Positions 15,082 through 22,612 of a stretch of DNA of 26,402 bases are shown one piece after another (the first letter of the stretch is position 1; each line of letters opens with the position of its first letter). A model generated the notes under the pieces. It was not told the DNA's origin, did no database searches, and worked only from the letters and a program-made list of their open reading frames with translations. The DNA comes from an uncultured Collinsella sp. (GTDB lineage: Bacteria; Actinomycetota; Coriobacteriia; Coriobacteriales; Coriobacteriaceae). The DNA lies in assembly GCA_900548265.1 (NCBI GenBank), contig URKG01000026.1:1-26402 (forward strand), written 5' to 3'. Made by a program: the position numbers and the translations under genes.

Positions 15082-16644
15082 ATGCACCATTCGGATTCCG
15101 CGACCGTGACCACGGTCGATACGCTTGCCAAACTGCTCGATGTGTGCGGCGAGCTGCGCGCATCAGAGCAGGTTGACGAGCGTGCCGTGACCGGCTGCTC
15201 GTTTGATTCGCGCGCGGTCTCGGCAGGTGACGTGTTCTTTTGCAAAGGTGCTGCCTTTAAGCCCGCGTTTTTGAGCATGGCGCTCGATGCGGGCGCCGTC
15301 GCATTTGTGTGCGAGGAGTCGCTGGTCGAGTCTCTGGAGCCGCTGGCGCAGGAGAGCGGTGCTGCGATGCTGGTTGTTGATAGTGTTCGCACGGCCATGG
15401 CCCTGTTGCCGCCGGAGGTCTACGATCGTCCCGACCACGATGTCAAGATCGTGGGCATCACCGGCACCAAGGGAAAGACCACGGCCGCTTTTATGCTCCA
15501 GTCCATCATCAAGGCGGCGGGCGAGTCCTGCGGCATGATCGGCTCGGTGAGTACCGACGATGGTATCGAGTGCTACGAGAGCACCAATACTACGCCCGAG
15601 GCCCCCGAGGTCTGGCGCCATATCGCCAACTGCCGCACGTCCGGTCGCCAGTCCATGGTCATGGAGGTCTCGAGCCAGGCGCTCAAGTACCAACGCGTCG
15701 AGAATCTGCCGTTTGACGTGGCGTGCTTTCTCAACATCGGCCGCGACCACATCTCGCCGATCGAACACCCCACGTTTGAGGATTATTTTGAGAGCAAACT
15801 CAGGATCTTTGACCAGGCAAAGACCGCCGTGGTGAATCTGGGCACCGAAGAGGTTGACCGTGTGCTGGGGGCAGCGTCGACGGCCGAGCGCTTGGTGACC
15901 GTTGGCGTTGAGCATCCCGAGGCAAGCCTGTGGGCGAGCGATGTCCGCATGCTCGGCTTTAACATCGAGTTTAACCTGCACGGCATGAGCGCCGACGAGC
16001 CCGAGGCGGGGGAGAAGGTCCTGCTGGGTATCGCGGGCGACTTTAACGTGGAAAACGCGCTGGTCGCTATCGCCGCTGCGCGCGAGATCGGCATCGGTAT
16101 CGAGGCTATCAAGAAGGGCCTCTCCAAACTGCGTGTGCCGGGCCGTATGGAGGTCGTGGAGTCGAAGGACGGCCGCGTGATTTGTGTCGTCGACTACGCG
16201 CACAACCAGCTTTCGTTCCGCTCGCTTTTCTCGTCGGTCAAGCGCGCGTTTCCCGCCAGCCCGGTCATCGCAGTGTTTGGCGCTGCCGGCGGCAAGGCGC
16301 AGGAGCGCCGCGAGCAGCTTCCGCGCGAGGCCGCACCGTATTCCGACCTGATGATCTTTGCCAATGAGGACCCGGCTCACGAGGACCCGATGAAGGTCTG
16401 TCGCGAGCTTGCCGAACATGTTCCCGACGATACGCCGAACAAGATCATCCTCGATCGCGAAGCCGCTGTGCATGCGGCGTTCAAGGCGGCGCGCGAGGAG
16501 TACGTCAACCCCGATGCTCCCACCATTGTCTTGCTGCTGGCAAAGGGTGACGAGGAGCTCATGCACGTGGGCGACGAGTTCGTGCCCATCGAGAGCGACC
16601 TTTCGCTGGCCAATCGCCTGATCGATGTTGCCCAGTTTGACTAA
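15082..16644 (+). CDS. murE: UDP-N-acetylmuramyl-tripeptide synthetase, MurE-type Mur ligase
   Basis: This 520-residue cytoplasmic ligase adds the third stem-peptide amino acid to UDP-MurNAc-L-Ala-D-Glu. The N-terminal substrate domain has the GCSFDSRAVSAGDVFFCKGA motif (from about 35), the central domain the ATP loop GITGTKGKTT (125-134), TNTTPEAPEV and MEVSSQALKY, and GRDHISPIEHPTFEDYFESK; the C-terminal domain has VPGRMEVVE and VVDYAHNQLSFRSLF. The position that sets the amino acid reads NEDPAHEDP (428-436) instead of DNPR, so it lacks the Arg that holds meso-diaminopimelate; a lysine- or ornithine-type substrate is more likely. The ATG at 15082 follows GAAAGGTG. murI lies two genes downstream. 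Confidence 0.9.
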   Translation: MHHSDSATVTTVDTLAKLLDVCGELRASEQVDERAVTGCSFDSRAVSAGDVFFCKGAAFKPAFLSMALDAGAVAFVCEESLVESLEPLAQESGAAMLVVDSVRTAMALLPPEVYDRPDHDVKIVGITGTKGKTTAAFMLQSIIKAAGESCGMIGSVSTDDGIECYESTNTTPEAPEVWRHIANCRTSGRQSMVMEVSSQALKYQRVENLPFDVACFLNIGRDHISPIEHPTFEDYFESKLRIFDQAKTAVVNLGTEEVDRVLGAASTAERLVTVGVEHPEASLWASDVRMLGFNIEFNLHGMSADEPEAGEKVLLGIAGDFNVENALVAIAAAREIGIGIEAIKKGLSKLRVPGRMEVVESKDGRVICVVDYAHNQLSFRSLFSSVKRAFPASPVIAVFGAAGGKAQERREQLPREAAPYSDLMIFANEDPAHEDPMKVCRELAEHVPDDTPNKIILDREAAVHAAFKAAREEYVNPDAPTIVLLLAKGDEELMHVGDEFVPIESDLSLANRLIDVAQFD

Positions 16645-16751
16645 TGAACCATGATGGCGGCGGCGCCCTGAGTGCGCTGTCGCCATAAGCGTGTTCCCTC
16701 AATCAAAACATGCCGTCCAAGTCCAAACCCTTCTACGTAAACGGAGTAACC

Positions 16752-17663
16752 ATGTCCCACAATACCCTGCCGACCGTCGCCGAGCTTTCGGGCGAGATGC
16801 GCGAGCGCTTGGCCAAGGTCAAGTACGTCTTTACCGACCTGGATGCCACGATGCTTGCACCCGGCTCGTGCGTGCTGCGCGACAACGACGGCAACCCCTC
16901 GACCAAACTCGTCGAGGCCGTCGTGGCGCTCGCTCGCGCTGGTATTCAGGTGGTTCCCACCTCGGGCCGCAACCGTACCATGATCCACGAGGACGCGCGC
17001 GTGCTCGGCCTCAACTCCTACATTGGCGAGATGGGCGGTCTGGTCATGTACGACCTTAAAGCCAACGATTGGGAGTATCTGACCGGCGACATGCCCTACG
17101 ACCCCTCTTGCGGCCTCACGCCGCACCAGGTGATCGAGCAGACCGGCGTGTGCGAGAAGATCCTCGCCCGCTGGCCGCACAAGATCGAGTATCACAACGA
17201 CATGTCGACCGGCTACAAATACCGTGAGGTCACCGTCGGCATGCGCGGCGATGTGCCCGACGATGAGGTTCAGGCCATCCTGGACGAGGCCGGCTGCGGT
17301 CTGATCTGGGCGTGCAACGGCCATCTGACTCACCTGTCCAAGCCGACGACGCTCGAGCTCGATCGCGTCGAGGACGGCCGCGCATTCAACATCAATCCCG
17401 CGGGTCTCAACAAGGGCGTCGCCATTGCGCGCTTCTGCGAGCACCTAGGGATCGAGCGCGAGGAGACGTTGGCGCTCGGCGATTCCGAGTCCGACTTCTA
17501 CATGGCCGATCACGTGGGCACGTTCTGCCTGGTCGAGAATGGCCTGACGAGCGCCGGCGCGCCTGAGTTCCTGGCTGCTTGCGAGAACGCTTTCGTTACG
17601 CGTGGCAAAATTATCGACGGTTGGGCGGCGACGGCAGAGCTGCTGGTCGCGGCGCGTTCGTAG
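16752..17663 (+). CDS. HAD-superfamily (Cof-type) phosphatase
   Basis: This 303-residue protein is a haloacid-dehalogenase-type hydrolase. The catalytic motif I is VFTDLDATM with nucleophile Asp29 and Asp31; VVPTSGRNRTM (about residues 71-81) gives motif II, NKGVAIARF the Lys motif III, and LGDSESDFYMAD motif IV. The large middle insertion is of the Cof/sugar-phosphatase (IIB cap) type. The substrate cannot be told; sugar phosphates or pyridoxal phosphate are usual in the family. The ATG at 16752 is preferred over an upstream in-frame ATG at 16710, since ACGGAG lies 5 nt before 16752 and nothing like it before 16710. It lies between murE and murI. Confidence 0.85.
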   Translation: MSHNTLPTVAELSGEMRERLAKVKYVFTDLDATMLAPGSCVLRDNDGNPSTKLVEAVVALARAGIQVVPTSGRNRTMIHEDARVLGLNSYIGEMGGLVMYDLKANDWEYLTGDMPYDPSCGLTPHQVIEQTGVCEKILARWPHKIEYHNDMSTGYKYREVTVGMRGDVPDDEVQAILDEAGCGLIWACNGHLTHLSKPTTLELDRVEDGRAFNINPAGLNKGVAIARFCEHLGIEREETLALGDSESDFYMADHVGTFCLVENGLTSAGAPEFLAACENAFVTRGKIIDGWAATAELLVAARS

Positions 17664-17714
17664 CGCGGCGTCGCCGCACTTGGACATGTCTTTTCGAGAG
17701 AGACTGGTGAGGTA

Positions 17715-18599
17715 ATGTCCGATATCGAGAATCCGGCAGGCGACACGCGCCCGATTGGCGTGTTCGATTCTGGTTTGGGCGGTCTGACGGTTGCGCGCGC
17801 GATTGCGACGGCGCTGCCGCACGAGTCCGTCTACTACTTTGGCGACACCAAGCGCTGCCCCTACGGCACGCGCACCGAGGATGAGGTGCGCTCGTTTGCG
17901 TTGCAGGCGGGTCGTTGGCTTTCGAAGCACGACGTCAAGATTATGGTCATCGCCTGCAACACGGCAACCGCTGCGGCCTTGCGTTTGGCCCAGCAGGTGC
18001 TCGACGTTCCCGTGATCGGCGTGATCGCGCCGGGTGCCCGTGCAGCAATCAACAGCACGCGTACGCGTCGCGTGGGCGTGCTCGCTACCAACCTCACCAT
18101 TCGCTCGGGCGCCTACACGCGCGCCATTCAGGATCTAGATGCCGGCGTCGATGTATACGGCTGTCCTGCCTCGAGCTTTGTCGAGGTTGTCGAACACGAG
18201 CTTGCCTCGGGTGCACATCTGCAGGAACAGTGGCTTGAGAACGAGGACATCTTCGATACGCCTGCCGTGCGTGCGCTGGTGGGTGCCACGGTTGAGCCGC
18301 TGCGCGACCACGGTATCGATACCGTGGTGCTTGGATGTACGCATTTCCCGCTGTTGGTGGGACCTATCCGCCATGCGCTGGGGCCTGGGGTACGCGTCGT
18401 GAGTTCCGCCGAGGAGACCACGCGCGAGCTGACCGATATCCTCACGCGCCGCGAGCAGCTGGCGGGCGACGCCGCCGAGCCGCAGCATCGTTTTGCCACG
18501 ACGGCCGATAACATTGCCGAGTTTGCGGTGGCGGGTAGCTTTATCTTTGGTCAGCCGCTCAAGAGCATCGAACATATCGATATCGATGAGCTGAAATAG
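17715..18599 (+). CDS. murI: Glutamate racemase MurI
   Basis: This 294-residue enzyme makes D-glutamate for the second position of the peptidoglycan stem peptide. The N-terminus has PIGVFDSGLGGLTVARAI (from residue 14), then VYYFGDTKRCPYGTR, the first catalytic cysteine Cys81 in IACNTATAAAL, and the second, Cys208, in LGCTHFPLL. All signature residues of a cofactor-independent racemase are present. Its first residues (MSDIENPAGDTR) are a short extension. The ATG at 17715 follows GTGAGG closely. It sits 51 nt after the HAD gene and 54 nt before rph; murI-rph-rdgB order is common in actinobacteria and others. Confidence 0.96.
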   Translation: MSDIENPAGDTRPIGVFDSGLGGLTVARAIATALPHESVYYFGDTKRCPYGTRTEDEVRSFALQAGRWLSKHDVKIMVIACNTATAAALRLAQQVLDVPVIGVIAPGARAAINSTRTRRVGVLATNLTIRSGAYTRAIQDLDAGVDVYGCPASSFVEVVEHELASGAHLQEQWLENEDIFDTPAVRALVGATVEPLRDHGIDTVVLGCTHFPLLVGPIRHALGPGVRVVSSAEETTRELTDILTRREQLAGDAAEPQHRFATTADNIAEFAVAGSFIFGQPLKSIEHIDIDELK

Positions 18600-18653
18600 A
18601 TGTAAGGCAGCCGCCAAAGCCTTCGCCACATCTTTTGCCGAAAGGATATTTCT

Positions 18654-19379
18654 ATGGAGTACATGCAGGTCAACCGCGCTAACGGTCGCGCCGCCAACGA
18701 GTTGCGCCCCGTTAAGCTCACCCGTGGCGTCATGAAGCACGCCCACGGCTCGTGTTTGGCCGAGTTCGGCGACACGCGCGTGCTGTGCGCCGCCACTATC
18801 GAGGAGGGCGTGCCGGGCTGGCGAAAGGGAGCTAAGGCCGGCTGGGTGACCGCGGAATACGCCATGCTGCCGGCATCGACCGGCAAGCGCTGCAAGCGCG
18901 AGCACGCCAACCGCAAGGGCCGCTCCATGGAGATCGAGCGCCTCATTGGCCGCAGCCTGCGTACCGTCGTCAACATGAAGGCGCTCGGCGAGTACACCGT
19001 CACCGTCGACTGCGATGTGATTCAGGCCGATGGCGGCACGCGTACAGCGAGCATTACCGGCGCCTGGGTGGCGCTGCGCGACGCCCTCGCCATGTGGGTC
19101 GAGGCGGGAAAGATCGAGCGCATCCCGCTTACCGGCCAGGTGGCTGCCATCTCCATGGGCGTTGTCGACGGCAATACGCTGCTTGACCTCGATTATTCCG
19201 AGGACAGTCATGCCGAGGTCGACATGAACCTCGTCGCCACCGACACCGGCGAGATGATCGAGCTCCAGGGCACCGGCGAGCAGGCGCCCTTTGACCGCAA
19301 ACGCCTCAACGCCCTGCTCGACCTGGGCGACAAAGGTATCGCCGAGCTCATCGAGCTCCAGCGCCAAGCCCTCGCCTAA
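18654..19379 (+). CDS. rph: Ribonuclease PH
   Basis: This 241-residue phosphorolytic 3'-5' exoribonuclease trims tRNA 3' ends. Family stretches are visible: the N-terminal RANGRAANELRPVKLTRG, HAHGSCLAEFGDTRVLCAAT, GWVTAEYAMLPASTGKR, SMEIERLIGRSLRTVV, and TVDCDVIQADGGTRTASITG; the GTGEQAPF motif occurs near the end. The length is normal. The ATG at 18654 has AAAGGA at 7 nt; MQVNR three codons later is an alternative start. No frameshift is seen, unlike the well-known E. coli K-12 allele. A weak 6-bp hairpin overlaps the stop codon. Confidence 0.96.
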   Translation: MEYMQVNRANGRAANELRPVKLTRGVMKHAHGSCLAEFGDTRVLCAATIEEGVPGWRKGAKAGWVTAEYAMLPASTGKRCKREHANRKGRSMEIERLIGRSLRTVVNMKALGEYTVTVDCDVIQADGGTRTASITGAWVALRDALAMWVEAGKIERIPLTGQVAAISMGVVDGNTLLDLDYSEDSHAEVDMNLVATDTGEMIELQGTGEQAPFDRKRLNALLDLGDKGIAELIELQRQALA

Positions 19380-19407
19380 CCTGCCAAAAGGGACAGGTTT
19401 ATTTTGG
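19378..19407 (+). terminator. Weak terminator-like hairpin after rph
   Basis: AACCTG (19378-19383) pairs with CAGGTT (19394-19399) and is followed by TATTTT. The stem is short, so read-through into rdgB is likely. The rest of the 142-nt gap shows only a GC-rich stretch and the AAGGAGG before rdgB. Confidence 0.4.
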
Positions 19408-19521
19408 TAGGTTTTATCTGCGGAGACGTCTAGACACAAGACTGCCGTTGATTGAGAGGGGAGAGGCAGAGGCCCTCGTCGCCCTCGGCGCGGTATTGCT
19501 ATAGAGACAAGGAGGCCAGTT

Positions 19522-20163
19522 ATGGCACTTGAGAAGATCGACATCGACACCCTCGACCCGGCGGCGACCATCGTCGTGGCAACCGGAAACGCTCATAAGC
19601 TCACCGAGATCGAGGCCATTTTGGGCAAGGTCATGCCCGAGGTTCGCTTTGTGGCGCTCGGCCAGCTGGGCGATTTTGAGGACCCCGAGGAAAACGGCAC
19701 GACGTTTTTGGAGAACGCCATCATCAAGGCGCAGGCTGCGGTTGAGGAGACGGGCCTTATGGCCATTGCCGATGATTCTGGCTTGGTCGTTGATGCCCTG
19801 GACGGCGAGCCTGGCGTGTATAGCGCACGCTATGCGGGCGTGCACGGAGACGATGCCGCCAACAACGCCAAGCTTCTCGTGAATCTGGAGGGCGTGGCCG
19901 ACGAGGGCCGCACTGCGCGCTTTATGAGCGTCGTCGCGCTCATCGACACGGACGGTTTGGTCACCTATGGCGAGGGCGCCTGCGAGGGCGTTATCGCGCA
20001 CGAGGGCCGCGGCGATCACGGCTTTGGCTACGACCCGCTGTTCCTGCCGGTCGACACGCCGGGCAAGACCATGGCCGAGCTGACGGCTGACGAGAAGAAC
20101 GCCATCAGCCATCGTTTCCACGCGCTCGAGCATCTGTCCGCCAAGCTGACAGGCGAGGAGTAG
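19522..20163 (+). CDS. rdgB: XTP/dITP diphosphatase (RdgB/HAM1 family)
   Basis: This 213-residue enzyme hydrolyses inosine and xanthosine triphosphates so that deaminated purines are not built into DNA or RNA. Visible motifs are IVVATGNAHKLTEIEAIL (residues 14-31, substrate loop), NGTTFLENAIIKA, IADDSGLVVDALDGEPGVYS with the metal-binding Asp pair, SARYAGVHG, and GFGYDPLFLP. The length is about ten residues above typical, owing to an N-terminal extension MALEKIDIDTLDP. AAGGAGG lies 8 nt before the ATG at 19522. dtd starts 4 nt after its stop codon, so the two are translationally coupled. Confidence 0.95.
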   Translation: MALEKIDIDTLDPAATIVVATGNAHKLTEIEAILGKVMPEVRFVALGQLGDFEDPEENGTTFLENAIIKAQAAVEETGLMAIADDSGLVVDALDGEPGVYSARYAGVHGDDAANNAKLLVNLEGVADEGRTARFMSVVALIDTDGLVTYGEGACEGVIAHEGRGDHGFGYDPLFLPVDTPGKTMAELTADEKNAISHRFHALEHLSAKLTGEE

Positions 20164-20166
20164 ACC

Positions 20167-20613
20167 GTGCGTGCGGTGGTGCAGCGCGTGCTCAACGCCG
20201 GCGTGACGGTCGACGGCGAGTGCGTGGGCCGCATTGGACGCGGCTACCTGGTGCTGCTGGGTGTTGGCCATGGCGATACGCGTGCCGAGGCCGACAAGCT
20301 GTGGGGCAAGCTCCGCGGGCTGCGTATCAACGAGGACGAGAACGGCAAGACCAACTTGGCGCTTGCCGATGTCGACGGCGAGGTGCTCGTGGTGTCGCAG
20401 TTCACGCTGTTCGCCGACTGCCGCCACGGTCGCCGTCCGTCGTTTACGGATGCCGGCGCCCCCGATGTCGCCAACGAGCTCTACGAGTACTTCCTGACGC
20501 TTGTGCACGAGGACGTTGAGCATGTGGCGCACGGCATCTTTGGCGCCGACATGAAGGTCGACCTGGTCAACGACGGCCCATTCACCATCGTCTTGGACAC
20601 CGACAACCTTTAG
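20167..20613 (+). CDS. dtd: D-aminoacyl-tRNA deacylase Dtd
   Basis: This 148-residue enzyme frees tRNAs mischarged with D-amino acids or glycine. The start MRAVVQRVLNAGVTV is the typical N-terminus, read from a GTG at 20167 whose ribosome binding site GAGGAG lies in the last codons of rdgB. Both active-site motifs are present: SQFTLFAD (near residue 79) and the Gly-cisPro motif as NDGPFT (near residue 138; GPVT in most family members). The length is normal. D-glutamate made by the nearby MurI is one metabolic reason for such quality control, though the link is only contextual. A REP-like palindrome starts directly after the stop codon. Confidence 0.95.
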   Translation: MRAVVQRVLNAGVTVDGECVGRIGRGYLVLLGVGHGDTRAEADKLWGKLRGLRINEDENGKTNLALADVDGEVLVVSQFTLFADCRHGRRPSFTDAGAPDVANELYEYFLTLVHEDVEHVAHGIFGADMKVDLVNDGPFTIVLDTDNL

Positions 20614-20641
20614 GTTACGCGGTTTTACCAAACCGCGTAAC
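20614..20641. repeat. REP-like palindrome, copy 1
   Basis: GTTACGCGGTTT and AAACCGCGTAAC form a perfect 12-bp stem with loop TACC. It begins at the base following the dtd stop codon and has no T tract. Two related palindromes occur after lysS (25131 and 25223). Confidence 0.85.
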
Positions 20642-20699
20642 AACTGGTCATGCGAGGTTGTCGTCTGGTACGTATTTGGGACGGGGCTTATTTAGCTAC

Positions 20700-20729
20700 T
20701 TGCGTATGGCCACAACAGGGTGCTATAGT
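20700..20729 (+). promoter_or_regulatory. Promoter of veg-ispE
   Basis: TTGCGT (20700-20705), an 18-nt spacer and TATAGT (20724-20729) with an extended TGC before the -10. It gives a leader of about 60 nt before veg. Confidence 0.65.
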
Positions 20730-20749
20730 ATTAGAGTTTTGTCTATCTT

Positions 20750-20769
20750 AGGGGTATTATCCCCTTTTT
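20750..20769 (+). terminator. Small attenuator-like hairpin in the veg leader
   Basis: AGGGG-tattat-CCCCT followed directly by TTTT lies between the promoter and the ribosome binding site of veg. The stem is only 5 bp, so it may be a weak attenuator or pause site or have no function. Confidence 0.3.
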
Positions 20770-20796
20770 GAATTGCACCTTCTGGAGGCCCTGTTC

Positions 20797-21093
20797 ATGG
20801 AAGAGATGGAAGTCAATCACGTCGACGACATCCACGAGAAGCTGACCGATATGGTGGGCGATCGCGTCAAGGTGAAGGCCAACATGGGCCGTACCCGCGT
20901 CGTCGAGCGCATGGGCACCATCAAGAGCGTCCACCCCGCCGTCTTTATCGTCGAGGTTGACGAGCGTCGCGGCCGCAAGTCGCGTCAGTCCTACCAGTAT
21001 ATCGATGTCCTCACCGGTCAGGTCGAGCTGTTCGACCCCGAGAGCGGCGAGCACATCTTTACCCCGCTCGGCAATCAGCTCGAGGAGCATTAA
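20797..21093 (+). CDS. veg: Veg family protein
   Basis: This 98-residue protein matches the small Veg family known from Bacillus, where Veg is abundant and linked to biofilm matrix control; its molecular action is not settled. The core runs VDDIHEKLTDMVGDRVKVKA, then NMGRTRVVERMGTIKSVHP, AVFIVEVDE, and SYQYIDVLTGQVELF, in line with the family's KANGGRRK...RSG...YPSVFV...SYSYADILT pattern and an SH3-like small barrel. The ATG at 20797 follows GGAGG at 9 nt; a TTG at 20773 is in frame but upstream of that site. The C-terminal tail after ELF is longer than in Bacillus Veg. It lies 2 nt before ispE; veg near ispE is also seen in Firmicutes. Confidence 0.88.
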   Translation: MEEMEVNHVDDIHEKLTDMVGDRVKVKANMGRTRVVERMGTIKSVHPAVFIVEVDERRGRKSRQSYQYIDVLTGQVELFDPESGEHIFTPLGNQLEEH

Positions 21094-21095
21094 CG

Positions 21096-21992
21096 GTGAC
21101 CGATCGGTCCCTGACTCTTTCCGCGCCGGCAAAGATTAACCTCTACCTGGGGGTTCATACCGAGCGCGATGACCGCGGCTACCACAGGGTCGATTCCCTG
21201 ATGGCGGCCGTCGGTCTTTCCGATACCGTGACGGTCACGCCGGCGCAGGCGCTGACCGTCCAGACGGTTCCAGCATCAGATTTTCCCATGCAAAAGAATA
21301 CGGCGTATCGGGCTGCGGTTGCTATGGCCGAGCATTATGGTCGCGAGGCAAACATCTGCGTGACGATTGAGAAGCGCATTCCATTGTGCGCCGGCTTGGG
21401 CGGCCCCTCGACGGATGCGGCCGCGGTCATTGTCGCCTTGGCAGAGCTCTGGGGCATTGATCGCACCGACCCAGCGCTCGACGATATTGCGCGGGGCATT
21501 GGTGCCGACGTCCCGTTCTTTTTGCACGCGAGTCCTGCGTTCTACGTAGGTGGGGGAGACGTGCTGGCAACTGAGTACCCCGCGCTGCCCGCGACGCCCG
21601 TCGTGCTGGTCAAGCCGCGCGAGGCAAGCGTTTCGACAATTGAAGCCTATCGACGTTTTGACGAGGCCCCGGTGCCTGCGGACAAGCCCGGCGCGATAGC
21701 TTCTGCCTTGCGTGCTGGTGATGCCGAGACGGCATATGCACTCATCCATAACAACCTTGGTGTCATTTCCGCACAGATGGAGTCGCAGATTCAAACGGTC
21801 CTCGACTGGCTGCGTAAACAGGACGGAACCGTTGCTGTAGATGTGTGCGGATCGGGTGCCTGCTCGTTTGCCATTTGCGACACCGCTGCCACGGCCGAAA
21901 GGCTTGCCGATGCTGCCCAGCAAAATGGCTGGTGGGCCTGCGCGACTGAGCTTATTTCCAACACGGTTCAAATCGACGCGCCAAAGAAATAA
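21096..21992 (+). CDS. ispE: 4-diphosphocytidyl-2-C-methyl-D-erythritol kinase IspE
   Basis: This 298-residue GHMP kinase phosphorylates CDP-methylerythritol in the MEP pathway of isoprenoid synthesis. Signature elements: the N-terminal LSAPAKINLYLGV (residues about 8-20), the ATP-binding motif CAGLGGPSTDAAAV (near residue 98; GLGGGSSDAA in most homologues), the GADVPFFL segment, and a C-terminal VCGSGACSFAI (near 251). The start is GTG at 21096, two bases after the veg stop, with GAGGAG in the last veg codons acting as ribosome binding site. It provides precursors for undecaprenyl phosphate, so it also serves cell-wall synthesis. Confidence 0.95.
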   Translation: MTDRSLTLSAPAKINLYLGVHTERDDRGYHRVDSLMAAVGLSDTVTVTPAQALTVQTVPASDFPMQKNTAYRAAVAMAEHYGREANICVTIEKRIPLCAGLGGPSTDAAAVIVALAELWGIDRTDPALDDIARGIGADVPFFLHASPAFYVGGGDVLATEYPALPATPVVLVKPREASVSTIEAYRRFDEAPVPADKPGAIASALRAGDAETAYALIHNNLGVISAQMESQIQTVLDWLRKQDGTVAVDVCGSGACSFAICDTAATAERLADAAQQNGWWACATELISNTVQIDAPKK

Positions 21993-22041
21993 AAATTTCT
22001 CTAGCACGCGGCGAAAATCTTTGTTACTATAGTCGAGCTAA

Positions 22042-22118
22042 CGGGTTGTGGCTCAGTTTGGTAGAGCACTGCGTTCGGGACGCAGGGGTCGCTGGTTCAA
22101 ATCCAGTCAACCCGACCA
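22042..22118 (+). tRNA. tRNA-Pro (anticodon CGG)
   Basis: The 77 nt fold as a cloverleaf: acceptor CGGGTTG / CAACCCG, D stem GCTC/GAGC, anticodon stem CTGCG/CGCAG with loop TTCGGGA giving anticodon CGG, and T arm GCTGG-TTCAAAT-CCAGT, discriminator A and encoded CCA. The C1-G72 start pair is typical of tRNA-Pro in bacteria. TACTAT at 22025-22030 is a possible -10. Confidence 0.97.
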
Positions 22119-22129
22119 GAGCATGAGGA

Positions 22130-22157
22130 GGGACCGCTTCTTGCGGTCCCTTTTTTT
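22130..22157 (+). terminator. Terminator of tRNA-Pro
   Basis: GGGACCGC (22130-22137) and GCGGTCCC (22143-22150) form a perfect 8-bp stem with a 5-nt loop, followed by seven T residues. Confidence 0.95.
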
Positions 22158-22165
22158 AGCTAGTG

Positions 22166-22194
22166 TTGTGATACCGCGATACCCGCGGTATACT
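22166..22194 (+). promoter_or_regulatory. Promoter of tatA with an inverted repeat in its spacer
   Basis: TTGTGA (22166-22171), 17-nt spacer, TATACT (22189-22194). A perfect 8-bp inverted repeat ATACCGCG (22171-22178) / CGCGGTAT (22184-22191) fills the spacer and touches both boxes, as an operator would. Confidence 0.6.
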
Positions 22195-22230
22195 CATTCG
22201 AGCTTGTCTCGCTGTATTGTGGAGGTCTAC

Positions 22231-22506
22231 ATGTTTGGACTGAGGGCTCCTGAGCTCATCATTATTCTCGTCGTTGTCCTGATTATCTTCGGGCCCAAGA
22301 ACCTGCCGAAGCTCGGCAAGTCCCTCGGCTCTACCGTCAAGAATATCCGTGAGGGTATGGAGGGCGACGATAAGGCCGAGACCAAGCAGGCCGAGGAGGT
22401 CGTGGTCGAGCAGTCCGAGGAGGACAAGGAGATCGCTGAGCTCGAGGCCAAGCTCGCTGCTGCCAAGAAGAAGCAGGCAGAGGACAGCGACGCGGACGCA
22501 GAATAG
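22231..22506 (+). CDS. tatA: Twin-arginine translocase subunit TatA/TatE
   Basis: This 91-residue protein forms the pore-like component of the Tat system that exports folded proteins. It has a single N-terminal membrane helix (residues about 7-20, ELIIILVVVLIIFG), the hinge FGPKNLPKLGKSLG, an amphipathic helix (about 26-40, STVKNIREG), and a highly charged C-terminal tail rich in Glu and Lys. The start ATG at 22231 has TGGAGG 8 nt upstream; the open frame reaches back through the tRNA gene, which is an artefact. It stands alone with its own promoter and terminator. tatC is not in the window. TatA and TatB cannot be told apart with certainty, but the short length and FGPKNLP motif favour TatA. 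Confidence 0.93.
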   Translation: MFGLRAPELIIILVVVLIIFGPKNLPKLGKSLGSTVKNIREGMEGDDKAETKQAEEVVVEQSEEDKEIAELEAKLAAAKKKQAEDSDADAE

Positions 22507-22531
22507 TCCCATCCCTTTGGGGTGAGCACCT

Positions 22532-22565
22532 GACCGGCTTGCCCGCAGGCTAGCCGGTCTTTTTC
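22532..22565 (+). terminator. Terminator of tatA
   Basis: GACCGGCT (22532-22539) pairs with AGCCGGTC (22552-22559), then TTTTTT. Perfect 8-bp stem. Confidence 0.93.
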
Positions 22566-22612
22566 GTTTTGTTGACAGTTGATTGTTTGATCAGAGTTGG
22601 GGAGATATCCGT

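Noticed and set aside
15163..16686. Minus-strand open frame of 507 codons opposite murE
   Set aside because: Same type of shadow; no recognisable domains and no ribosome binding site.
19497..19505. TGCTATAGA as extended -10 for rdgB
   Set aside because: Transcription would start inside or just before the ribosome binding site, leaving almost no leader, and no -35 is visible.
22048..22230. N-terminal extension of tatA
   Set aside because: It translates the tRNA-Pro gene and its terminator; a proper ribosome binding site and the TatA start are at 22231.
22572..22577. TTGACA as -35 of a greA promoter
   Set aside because: No -10-like hexamer occurs 15-19 nt downstream; the box may be chance.
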